The notes under the pieces are model-generated. The model was not told where the DNA came from, did not search any database, and saw only the letters and a program-made list of their open reading frames with translations. A program made the position numbers and the translations under genes. Positions 32,435 to 40,207 of a stretch of DNA of 53,116 bases are shown here, one piece after another; position 1 is the stretch's first letter; the number at the start of each line of letters is the position of its first letter. Origin of the DNA: Tenericutes bacterium HGW-Tenericutes-2 (GTDB taxonomy: Bacteria; Bacillota_I; Bacilli_A; Acholeplasmatales; Acholeplasmataceae); assembly GCA_002839095.1 (NCBI GenBank), contig PGXL01000009.1, positions 66,444-119,559 of the forward strand, written 5' to 3'.

Positions 32435-33984
32435 TGAAAAAAATACTATCCATATTTACATTCATCATTATATTGATTTTGATGACTGCATGTAATCAAA
32501 ATCCAACTGAACCAAATGAACCGACTCCAACTGATCCAACAGATTCAATCAATTTAAGTGAAATCAATCCGAATAATGATGTCTATTATCAAATATTTGT
32601 TAGATCCTTTGCTGATAGTAACGATGACGGTATTGGTGATTTAAACGGAATAATTGAAAACCTAGATTATCTTGAAGAATTAGGCATAACAGCTTTATGG
32701 TTATTACCAATTAATCCTTCACCTTCATATCATGGGTATTCTGTTACTGATTATTATGATATCGAATCCGATTATGGAACAATGGCTGATTTTGAAAACT
32801 TAATTGATGCTGCTGCATTAAGAAATATCAAAATAGTAATCGATTTAGTCATCAATCATACATCAGACCAACATCCTTGGTATTTATCTGCACTTAGTTC
32901 AACATCAAGTCCATATAGAGATTATTACATTTGGCAAGGAAATAATGCCTTTGAATCCTTTGTTGGTGGAATGAAGGACTTAAACTTTAAGAATGAAGCA
33001 GTCATTACTGAAGTCAAAAATATTATGGATTTTTATCTCGATAAAGGTGTTCATGGATTTAGAGTAGATGCTGCTAAGCATCTGATTGAAGGCATTAACG
33101 CTTCATGGGAAAACACTTTATTATTACTGGATCTAAATCTTCATATCAAGGAAGAATATCCAAACAGCTTTATCGTATCAGAAATATTTGACTACAACTA
33201 TTTAGCATACGCAGATTATTTTATTGGATCTGATTCAGTCTTTAATTTTTATGCTGCATCCAACATATGGGATAAGGTAGGAAATGGGAATAGTAGATAT
33301 TTACTCGTTTCTAACTTAAAGAAAGCTTATGATAAATTTAGAGAAATTGATCCAGACTTTATCGATTCACCATTTATAGGCAATCATGACCTAGATCGTA
33401 TTGCATCCATGGGAGGCTTCAATACCTTTGATACAAAGGAAAAAATTAGTTTAGCTGCTAGAGTCTTATTAACATTGCCAGGTAGTCCATTTATCTATTA
33501 TGGAGATGAGCTTGGCATGAAGGGCTATCGCTATGAGGGAACTAATATTCCAGGCTATGGTGTTGTCTATGATGAATATCGTCGTCAACCATTTATTTGG
33601 GGTAACTCAGATATTGAAACCACTTGGCTACCAAGTGATGGATCCAATAATTCAACAAACAGCCTAGCACTTCAAAGAGAAGATCAAAATTCAGTTTTCA
33701 ATGTGTATAAGGAAATGATTGAAATTAGAAGGAATAATCCAGCTTTAATGTATGGAAATAGCTTTTCTGCATATAATGGTAACAATTCAAGTATTCAAGG
33801 CTATATTAGACATTATCAATATGAAACAATCAATCAAGCAGTTTTAGTGATTCATAATCTTTCATCAGATGCTACTACACTTTCTTTAGATTATGAAGAA
33901 ATTCTTTATGGAAGTCTAAATATTCCTGCATATGGGAGCTTAATTGTAACCATAGATCCAGCAGAAATTGAGGGTTATCGTTAA
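32434..33984 (+). CDS. Surface GH13 alpha-amylase-family lipoprotein
   Basis: 516 residues. Signal peptide with lipobox MTAC (Cys20), then a Pro/Thr/Glu-rich linker (NPTEPNEPTPTDPTD) holding the enzyme off the membrane. GH13 barrel: YYQIFVRSFADSNDDGIGDL, DLVINHTS (region I), GFRVDAAKHL with nucleophile D212 (region II), SEIFD with acid/base E250 (region III) and GNHDLDR with D319 (region IV). It probably makes an endo- or oligosaccharide-type cut in alpha-1,4-glucans outside the cell; exact specificity (alpha-amylase, glucanotransferase or glucosidase-like) cannot be assigned by eye. The start and stop overlap the neighbours in TAATG junctions. Confidence 0.92.
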   Translation: MKKILSIFTFIIILILMTACNQNPTEPNEPTPTDPTDSINLSEINPNNDVYYQIFVRSFADSNDDGIGDLNGIIENLDYLEELGITALWLLPINPSPSYHGYSVTDYYDIESDYGTMADFENLIDAAALRNIKIVIDLVINHTSDQHPWYLSALSSTSSPYRDYYIWQGNNAFESFVGGMKDLNFKNEAVITEVKNIMDFYLDKGVHGFRVDAAKHLIEGINASWENTLLLLDLNLHIKEEYPNSFIVSEIFDYNYLAYADYFIGSDSVFNFYAASNIWDKVGNGNSRYLLVSNLKKAYDKFREIDPDFIDSPFIGNHDLDRIASMGGFNTFDTKEKISLAARVLLTLPGSPFIYYGDELGMKGYRYEGTNIPGYGVVYDEYRRQPFIWGNSDIETTWLPSDGSNNSTNSLALQREDQNSVFNVYKEMIEIRRNNPALMYGNSFSAYNGNNSSIQGYIRHYQYETINQAVLVIHNLSSDATTLSLDYEEILYGSLNIPAYGSLIVTIDPAEIEGYR

Positions 33985-34793
33985 TGTTTCTGATTCGTTA
34001 TTTTAAATACTCATTTCAATTTAAAACGATATTAACCATTCGAAATGAAAAGTTTTGGAAGATTGGAATCTATTTTGTCATACTTTGTTTAATCAATTTA
34101 TTTCCGATGAATTACTTGATTGTAAAAGAACAGGGTTGGAGACTAGATTTCATCGAGGAATCATTTACTAATGAAACTCCAAATTGGACACTACCTGAGG
34201 AGTGTGGTATTGCTGCTGGTAGATTGATATGTTTAACAGACGAAGAATATATATTAACACATCAAGGAATTAACTATATTTTTAACTATCAGAGTTCAAC
34301 CTATGACACTTCAAAGAAGCAGGTTTTATTCACCCAAGATAAAATAATCTACACCAATGGTGAAGATGCACAAATGATAGGATACGATTATAAAGGATTT
34401 ACCGAGGATGTTAATTTTAGAGCCATCAATTTAATGGATAGCTCTGAAAAGGCAAACGCCTATATCAAGCTTGGAACACAAATAGAACAAACATTTGGTC
34501 CATACATTATCTTCTACACTGTTTTAGTGAACACAATCATTTCCATTGGACTAAATATTTTGTTCATTCTCTTATTATCCTTAGTCCTTCAACTGTTTAG
34601 ATTCGGGTATTCAACATTCTTTAAATACACTGAATCACTGAAATTCTTAGTTTTAGTGATGGGGCTACCTGCCGTATTAAGCTTTATCGTAGGTCTTATA
34701 GAACCAGCCTTTTCACCAGTAATATTCCAGTTTGGTATGGGACTAGCAACCATGCTTACTATGCTAATCTATGGGAAAAAGGTATTTGCATAA
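33984..34793 (+). CDS. DUF1189 family membrane protein (YvdJ/MalA-like)
   Basis: 269 residues. One helix near residues 27-48, an extracytoplasmic middle region (about 50-165), then three or four helices; the FRFGYSTFFKYTESLKFLVLVMGLPAVLSF region fits DUF1189. Relatives (YvdJ of Bacillus, MalA of streptococci) sit in maltodextrin operons, but their role is not known. Here it is coupled to the lipoprotein amylase by a TAATG overlap, the same company as in other Firmicutes. It ends the RDD-amylase operon. Confidence 0.82.
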   Translation: MFLIRYFKYSFQFKTILTIRNEKFWKIGIYFVILCLINLFPMNYLIVKEQGWRLDFIEESFTNETPNWTLPEECGIAAGRLICLTDEEYILTHQGINYIFNYQSSTYDTSKKQVLFTQDKIIYTNGEDAQMIGYDYKGFTEDVNFRAINLMDSSEKANAYIKLGTQIEQTFGPYIIFYTVLVNTIISIGLNILFILLLSLVLQLFRFGYSTFFKYTESLKFLVLVMGLPAVLSFIVGLIEPAFSPVIFQFGMGLATMLTMLIYGKKVFA

Positions 34794-34794
34794 T

Positions 34795-34824
34795 AAAAAA
34801 AAGAAGAGAACCGAAGTTCTCTTC
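34795..34824 (-). terminator. Terminator of the minus-strand pullulanase/lipoprotein operon
   Basis: On the minus strand GAAGAGAAC pairs with GTTCTCTTC around a TTCG tetraloop, followed by eight T residues. Confidence 0.88.
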
Positions 34825-34826
34825 AC

Positions 34827-34850
34827 AAGGCGCTTATTGCGTCTTTTTTT
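34827..34850 (+). terminator. Probable terminator of the RDD-amylase-DUF1189 operon
   Basis: AAGGCGC pairs with GCGTCTT (one G-T pair) around a 5-base loop and ends in a seven-T run. The preceding UUCG-type hairpin serves the opposite strand. Confidence 0.6.
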
Positions 34851-35250
34851 ATGCTAATTTTAAAGCGTTTGTTCCAAGCGATAAACCTGGATTTTCTAAG
34901 GATGAGTTAATATTGAAAACATGATATCCATAGGAGTTATTGTTAGCAGTGAATTCTGCTTCACTAGCATAGAGATAAACTCTAAGTGTATAAGACTTTC
35001 CATCAATCATATCAAAGTGCTTTTCATAGGTTTGACTTGCAATTGATAGTGTAATTTCTAGAAGTTCATCTAGAGTTTTTAGCTCAACACCAACAACAAC
35101 ATGAACATTGATCATATTACCAACAATCGTTTCTTCTTGAATTTCGACTGTGATATCCTCAGGATCAATAATTGTTGAATCACTAGGCTTACAAGAGACT
35201 AGACCAATGATTAATGTTAGAACAAATAGTAATGCGATTATTTTTTTCAT
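34849..35250 (-). CDS. Small lipoprotein of unknown function in the pullulanase operon
   Basis: 133 residues. Signal peptide with lipobox LVSC (Cys20); the mature part is short, acidic and beta-rich (VEIQEETIVGNMINVHVVVGVE, YTLRVYLYASEAEF). I recognise no family. It starts four bases after the secreted pullulanase stop, its ribosome site GGAGG lying inside that gene's last codons, so it is translated with the pullulanase. It could help retain or present that non-anchored enzyme at the surface, which is inference. A strong terminator follows. Confidence 0.75.
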   Translation of the reverse strand: MKKIIALLFVLTLIIGLVSCKPSDSTIIDPEDITVEIQEETIVGNMINVHVVVGVELKTLDELLEITLSIASQTYEKHFDMIDGKSYTLRVYLYASEAEFTANNNSYGYHVFNINSSLENPGLSLGTNALKLA

Positions 35251-35254
35251 TGAT

Positions 35255-38188
35255 TTAACCTCCTATCTTTGTATTGTCAAGAGTGACATTGAACATGTTA
35301 CCACCGACATAAAGTGTGTAATAGTAATGCTTGACTTCACCATAAGATTCTCTTACAGCAACTGTAACTGTATAACGACCAGGACGATTAACATCATGAT
35401 AATTAGAATAGTAAACCGAAGCAGAAGAATTGTTAATGGTTACGTTAGATGCTGGATTGAATGCTTCTCCCTTATCGATTGTAACTATGGATTCATTAAT
35501 CGTTATAGAATCATCCATTACTTCAACTAAGATGATTGAAACATTTGAAGGAGCATATAATGTTCCTGATACGATCTCAATGCCTGCTAAATTTGTTTCA
35601 TTAACATAGGTTAGCATTTTATAGTTTTTACCAGGTGTTAAATTGACTGTTGCTAATCCACCTGCAGGATTTCCACTATGTAGAACAATGATTTCAGGCT
35701 CTCCAGCCTTACCATCAATACGATAAGCTATTGCTTGATTTCCTGAGTTCGCATTGATAAATTCTAATCTTGATAGTATTTCTGCTGCATTATTGATTCT
35801 AAAATGGTTGTAGGTTAATCTTATTTCAATTAAAGCCTTGTAATATTCAAATACATCTACATACTGTGCCTTACGATCCCAACGTAGTTGGTTTACAGAA
35901 TCAGGTGATTCATAGGAGTTATGGTCATAACCACCAGTAGGAAGTGGCTTAGAGCGCATCATTTCAACACCAGCATGAAGGAATGGAACACCTTGAGAGG
36001 TTAGAATAATTGCATTTGACTGAATTTGTAGAGCCTTCGTATTTGCAATCGAGATACCTGTAAGTCTTAATTTATCGTATAACGTATTGTTATCATGCGC
36101 TGTAACGTAATTAATAGTTTGATTTGGATTTAAATGCCATTCATTCATTTCTGTGATGCCTGGGAATTCAATACCACCGACAATACCATACATTAATCCT
36201 TGGTAATTATAATTGGTAGCATTCCCTTGTACCCATCCTCTTTCAGTTGCTTGGAATACAGAACCTTTAATAGCATCTCTAGTATAATCATTAAATGCAC
36301 CAACGAGATTCATATTTTTAATGTTTTCTTTTCCAGCAGCTTGTGAATTAGGAAGAGGAGTTGATCCACCATTCCATGGTTCACCATAAACAATGATTGT
36401 TGGATCGATATCTTCTAGCATTTCTTGAATCAAATTCATCGTTTCATAGTCATGAAGTGCCATTAAGTCAAATCTAAATCCTGAAAGGTTATATTCAGTT
36501 GCCCAGAATTCAAGTGAGTCTAGCATAAAGTTTCTCATCATAGAGCGCTCAGATGCTGTTTCATTACCTGTTCCAGAACCGTTAGAGAATCCTCCTTCTG
36601 GAGTCATTCTATGATAATAACCAGGAACAATCTTATGGAAATTAGATGTTTGTGATTCTCCGGTATGATTATATACAACGTCCATAATCACTCTAATATC
36701 TCTATCATGGAATGCTTGTACAACCTGCTTGAATTCATTAATTCTTACTCTTCCATCAAATGGGTTTGTAGCAAACGATCCTTCAAGTGTATTGAAATGA
36801 TATGGCATGTAGCCCCAATTGAATAAATTTGTGTAATTTGGGTTGTTCGCTACTTGCACTTCATCCACATATCCAAAGTCAAAGATTGGAAGTAGCTGAA
36901 CTGCATTGACACCAAGCTCGTCAATATGGTCTAAACCTGTAGTAACAGTAACGCCACTACCTGTAAATGTTGTTCCACCTTGAGTTAGACCCATAAATTT
37001 ACCACGGTAGTTTTCATTACCATTCCATGAGCTGTGAGTAGTTAAATCTCTAACATGAAGTTCATAAACGATATAATCGGTTAAATTGGTAATTGTATTT
37101 GGACGGTCATTATATGTCCACCCAGTAGGATTAGTTTCGTCAAAGTTAACAATCATCCCACGTTGTCCATTTGCACCTGTTGAGTATGCATAGGGATCAG
37201 TTACCTCGTGCGTGATACCATTATTCGTAACACTGAATGTGTAATATTTAAAATCTAAATTACCAGTTAATTTAACTTCCCATGCACCATTTTCAATCTT
37301 ATATAAATCCTCAACTCGATATGGAGTTAACTCATTACTTGGTTGACCTTGGTCATTAAAGTTTGGATGGCCCTGATTATAAAGGTTTAAGGTAACATCT
37401 GAAGAGAGTGGAGCCCATAATCTAAAGATGGTAAATTCAGCTTCAAAGCTAACACCTAAATTGCCTTCATATGTATATAGATTTTCAAAAGCTGGTGTGT
37501 CATATAAATTTTGAAGTGACACAATTTGTTCTGAAGTTCTACCTTCTGCAAAATTAACTTTCAATGTATAAGTTTTTGAAATGTTAATGCCAGGAACAGT
37601 TATTAATAGGTTCTTGGTTGTAGGAGCAGTAGTGCTTGTAAGAATACTCACACCATTTTCAAAAACCTCATAACTTAAAGGAACGTGCGTGAGCTTAGCT
37701 GAAATTCTTTGTGATGTATCAAATGCAACAGTCAATATCTTTTCGCGATAATCAGGAATATTGTTTGCTAAATCAGCTTCTGATAAACCAATTCTAATAT
37801 CTTGTTCCACGAAATAAGCATGACCAACACCATTAACTACTTCGACTAGATTTAAATCAATAAATCTGTCTCCACCAATTTCACGGTACCCATCCCATCC
37901 ACCTTGTTTAATAATAATACCGAGTGTAGTAGCAGTTGGATAATCAGTGCTTAAGTCAATTGTGTAATGTACACCCTTTGAATCTTTAACTAGTGGATCA
38001 AAATTATGTTGGATTCCACCTCTTGCAGTCGGTTCGTGTTCCCAAACCCACATGTTAAAATTTGTATACGTGTCATCATATCTAAAATAGTGAATGACAA
38101 GCGATGTTGGCAATTCGTTTGCCACTGTAGTTAGTCCAATAGAGAATATAGAAAGGACTAGTAATAAAATTGCGATTATTTTTTTCAT
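35255..38188 (-). CDS. pulA: Secreted type I pullulanase with CBM41, CBM48 and C-terminal Ig-like domain
   Basis: 977 residues from the chosen start. A signal peptide (MKKIIAILLLVLSIFSIG...) without lipobox cysteine predicts release. Order: CBM41 (about 28-130, VIHYFRYDDTYTNFNMWVWE), CBM48 (about 250-340, FTIFRLWAPLSSDVTLNLY), GH13_14 pullulanase barrel (about 360-820) with YELHVRDLT, nucleophile in GFRFDLMALHD (near 573), acid/base in YGEPWNGG (near 603), and VTAHDNNTLYDK (near 697), then a DUF5011-like domain (about 900-977). It cleaves alpha-1,6 branches of starch, pullulan or glycogen outside the cell. The frame opens at 38263, but GGGAGG precedes ATG 38188 and the signal peptide starts there. 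It is transcribed divergently from the CBM-protein/ABC operon. Confidence 0.93.
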   Translation of the reverse strand: MKKIIAILLLVLSIFSIGLTTVANELPTSLVIHYFRYDDTYTNFNMWVWEHEPTARGGIQHNFDPLVKDSKGVHYTIDLSTDYPTATTLGIIIKQGGWDGYREIGGDRFIDLNLVEVVNGVGHAYFVEQDIRIGLSEADLANNIPDYREKILTVAFDTSQRISAKLTHVPLSYEVFENGVSILTSTTAPTTKNLLITVPGINISKTYTLKVNFAEGRTSEQIVSLQNLYDTPAFENLYTYEGNLGVSFEAEFTIFRLWAPLSSDVTLNLYNQGHPNFNDQGQPSNELTPYRVEDLYKIENGAWEVKLTGNLDFKYYTFSVTNNGITHEVTDPYAYSTGANGQRGMIVNFDETNPTGWTYNDRPNTITNLTDYIVYELHVRDLTTHSSWNGNENYRGKFMGLTQGGTTFTGSGVTVTTGLDHIDELGVNAVQLLPIFDFGYVDEVQVANNPNYTNLFNWGYMPYHFNTLEGSFATNPFDGRVRINEFKQVVQAFHDRDIRVIMDVVYNHTGESQTSNFHKIVPGYYHRMTPEGGFSNGSGTGNETASERSMMRNFMLDSLEFWATEYNLSGFRFDLMALHDYETMNLIQEMLEDIDPTIIVYGEPWNGGSTPLPNSQAAGKENIKNMNLVGAFNDYTRDAIKGSVFQATERGWVQGNATNYNYQGLMYGIVGGIEFPGITEMNEWHLNPNQTINYVTAHDNNTLYDKLRLTGISIANTKALQIQSNAIILTSQGVPFLHAGVEMMRSKPLPTGGYDHNSYESPDSVNQLRWDRKAQYVDVFEYYKALIEIRLTYNHFRINNAAEILSRLEFINANSGNQAIAYRIDGKAGEPEIIVLHSGNPAGGLATVNLTPGKNYKMLTYVNETNLAGIEIVSGTLYAPSNVSIILVEVMDDSITINESIVTIDKGEAFNPASNVTINNSSASVYYSNYHDVNRPGRYTVTVAVRESYGEVKHYYYTLYVGGNMFNVTLDNTKIGG

Positions 38189-38212
38189 TTTCAAATAACC
38201 TCCCTCATAAAC

Positions 38213-38221
38213 AATATAACA
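38213..38221 (-). promoter_or_regulatory. Extended -10 promoter of the secreted pullulanase operon
   Basis: Minus-strand TGTTATATT, one mismatch from the extended -10 consensus, 24 bases before the pullulanase ATG. It lies in the divergent region that also holds two LacI-type operators. Confidence 0.5.
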
Positions 38222-38265
38222 TGCAATGCCAAGATTAACCCACATATATGTTAGCGATTTCAAAA

Positions 38266-38279
38266 GGAAAACGGTTGCA
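38266..38279 (+). promoter_or_regulatory. cre/LacI-like operator 1 in the divergent starch region
   Basis: GGAAAACGGTTGCA; its 13 bases GAAAACGGTTGCA differ by one from the site before the phosphorylase gene. One mismatch to the relaxed cre consensus. It is about 27 bases (centre to centre) from operator 2, allowing cooperative binding. Confidence 0.6.
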
Positions 38280-38292
38280 CATTGCAGTAATT

Positions 38293-38307
38293 TGTAAAGC
38301 GTTTACA
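38293..38307 (+). promoter_or_regulatory. Palindromic LacI-family operator 2 overlapping the -35 box
   Basis: TGTAAA-GCG-TTTACA: perfect 6-base arms around GCG. It covers the presumed -35 box TTTACA (38302-38307) of the CBM-protein/ABC operon. The odd-length centre differs from the classical even-length cre, so a MalR-like repressor may be the ligand. Confidence 0.7.
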
Positions 38308-38331
38308 TTTCTCATATTTATATGATATGAT
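38302..38331 (+). promoter_or_regulatory. Promoter of the starch-binding protein / ABC transporter operon
   Basis: TTTACA (38302-38307), 18-base spacer and TATGAT (38326-38331) with an upstream TG that makes an extended -10. The leader is about 45 bases with AGGAGG before the first ATG. Confidence 0.65.
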
Positions 38332-38381
38332 TTAGGTGTCAAGGATGGTTTAGCATTCTTTAAACAAATAGGAGGAAAAAA

Positions 38382-40196
38382 ATGAAGAAAGTGTTTTTAG
38401 CTTTAATTCTTTTACTAACAGCTTTCGTGTTCTTTGGAACAAGATCATATGCTGCTGGTACAGGGAATTTAGTAGTCCATTTCAAAGCTTGGGATGGCAA
38501 CTACGATGACCTAGGCTCTTGGGCTTGGGGAGACACAGCCGTAGGCAAACTTAAGAGCGGCGTAGATGATTTCGGTGCTTATTTTGAATTTAATGATGTC
38601 GCTGTAGGTACCAGCGTTGGATTTATCGCTGTTAACTGGATTGGTACTGGTGGTCCTAACTGGGACGACAAATTAACTGGTGATGTTAACATTGATGCTA
38701 GTGCAATCGTGGAAGATCAAACAACTCACGTTTATGTATTCCAAGGTGCTGCTACTTCAGCCGGAAATCCTGCTCACTACATCGCTAAAAATGATGCGCC
38801 TAACATGTTGGTCGTTTATTACGATCCATCAGGTGCATATGAAGAAACTCTAGGTGTACATTCTTGGGGTTGGGAAGGCACAGGCCCAGAATGGGGTACT
38901 CCAGCTCAAATATTAACTAATGCTGGTGTTGCACCTTCAGGAATTGAAGTCAAAGCTGCTATGTTACAAGGTGCCGAAGAATGGGCTGGACTATTAATTT
39001 ATGCTGGCGCAGATGCAAACAAAAAGACTGGCGATGTTACATTAGCTCTATCTGGTGCTGATGCTGACGGAGAAGTTGGTATTGCTTATGTAGTTAGTAA
39101 GGGTGATGCTTACACTTCTGGTGACAATGTATTCTATAATGACTTTGCTGGATTTAAAGAAGAAGCATTTACTTTTAAATTAATGCCTTTCAATAATACA
39201 GACAAGAGCGGTACTTATGCTGTTGATCCAAACACAATTATTGTGAAGACAAGTGCTCAAATTTCTTCACCTTATCCAACAGCTGTTGATAAGGATGCTG
39301 CTAGAGCAACAATTAAGAGCTGGTTTACAGTTCGTGAAGTTACTGGTGAAGACACTTATGGTGATCCACTAGCAATTGAAAGAGTTGACTTTGCAACTTC
39401 TAATGCAACTCTAAATGCATTTGTTCTAATTTTAGATGATGCATTAGATAATACAAAAGAGTATGAAGTATTCTTTAGTTTATTCCCTACATTGGAAGTA
39501 GCTAAAGAAGTTGAAGTAACTATTAATGTTACAGTTCCTGCTAATACTCCTGTTGATGCAGTGATTAAATTAGCTGGTAATGTCAATGGATGGAATCCTG
39601 AACATGCAGATTTTGGTGCAGTTCAAGTTGGAACTTCATTAGTTTACTCATTAACATTTACTGTTGAAGTAACTAATCCATTCACAAGTTTTGAATACAA
39701 ATGGACAAGAGGTTCATGGGCAACTGAAGAATTTGTTGCTTCTAATCGTCCATTAGTAATCCCTAATACTGTTGATTCTATAGTATTTGAAGATGTAATT
39801 GAAGCTTGGGCTGATATTGATGCTCCAGCAAACAAATATGCTGCTCCTGTTCGTGAAGCTGAATTGAATATTGAAGCTTCATTACCAGTCGCAATGGATA
39901 CTGAAAAACCAGTATTAACATTTATTTCTCCATCAGGTATCGTTGGTAAGATTCCTGCTGAAAGAATTATTAATGTAGCTTGGGGTCAACCATTTAACCA
40001 AAACTTATTCCCAAGATTTAGAGTAGTCGATGATCGCGATGGCGATATCACACCATTTGTTTATGTACCAAAGGGAGCTAATTCAGTCCTAGATACAAGA
40101 ACAGTTGGAGATTATACAATCATGCTACGTGTTGTTGACAAATGGGGCAATGTAACTGAAGAAACGTTCATCTTCAGAGTTGCCAAGAGTTCTTAA
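38382..40196 (+). CDS. Secreted non-catalytic multi-CBM starch-binding protein
   Basis: 604 residues. Signal peptide cleaved near SYAA|G (about residue 25), with no lipobox and no C-terminal membrane or sortase signal. Order: CBM41-like (about 28-130, NLVVHFKAWDGNYDDLGSWAW), a second CBM41-like module (about 140-240, MLVVYYDPSG...VHSWGWEG), a pullulanase-type Ig-like module (about 290-375), CBM20-like (about 376-465, IKLAGNVNGWNPEHADFG, FEYKWTRGSW), and DUF5011-like (about 505-604, VVDDRDGDITP, VVDKWGNVTEE). No glycoside hydrolase domain. It probably concentrates starch at the surface for the adjacent solute-binding protein and enzymes. Codons favour GCT and GGT, unlike neighbouring genes, suggesting strong expression. 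First gene of the operon; the SBP gene follows after 11 bases. Confidence 0.85.
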   Translation: MKKVFLALILLLTAFVFFGTRSYAAGTGNLVVHFKAWDGNYDDLGSWAWGDTAVGKLKSGVDDFGAYFEFNDVAVGTSVGFIAVNWIGTGGPNWDDKLTGDVNIDASAIVEDQTTHVYVFQGAATSAGNPAHYIAKNDAPNMLVVYYDPSGAYEETLGVHSWGWEGTGPEWGTPAQILTNAGVAPSGIEVKAAMLQGAEEWAGLLIYAGADANKKTGDVTLALSGADADGEVGIAYVVSKGDAYTSGDNVFYNDFAGFKEEAFTFKLMPFNNTDKSGTYAVDPNTIIVKTSAQISSPYPTAVDKDAARATIKSWFTVREVTGEDTYGDPLAIERVDFATSNATLNAFVLILDDALDNTKEYEVFFSLFPTLEVAKEVEVTINVTVPANTPVDAVIKLAGNVNGWNPEHADFGAVQVGTSLVYSLTFTVEVTNPFTSFEYKWTRGSWATEEFVASNRPLVIPNTVDSIVFEDVIEAWADIDAPANKYAAPVREAELNIEASLPVAMDTEKPVLTFISPSGIVGKIPAERIINVAWGQPFNQNLFPRFRVVDDRDGDITPFVYVPKGANSVLDTRTVGDYTIMLRVVDKWGNVTEETFIFRVAKSS

Positions 40197-40207
40197 GGAG
40201 GCCGCCC

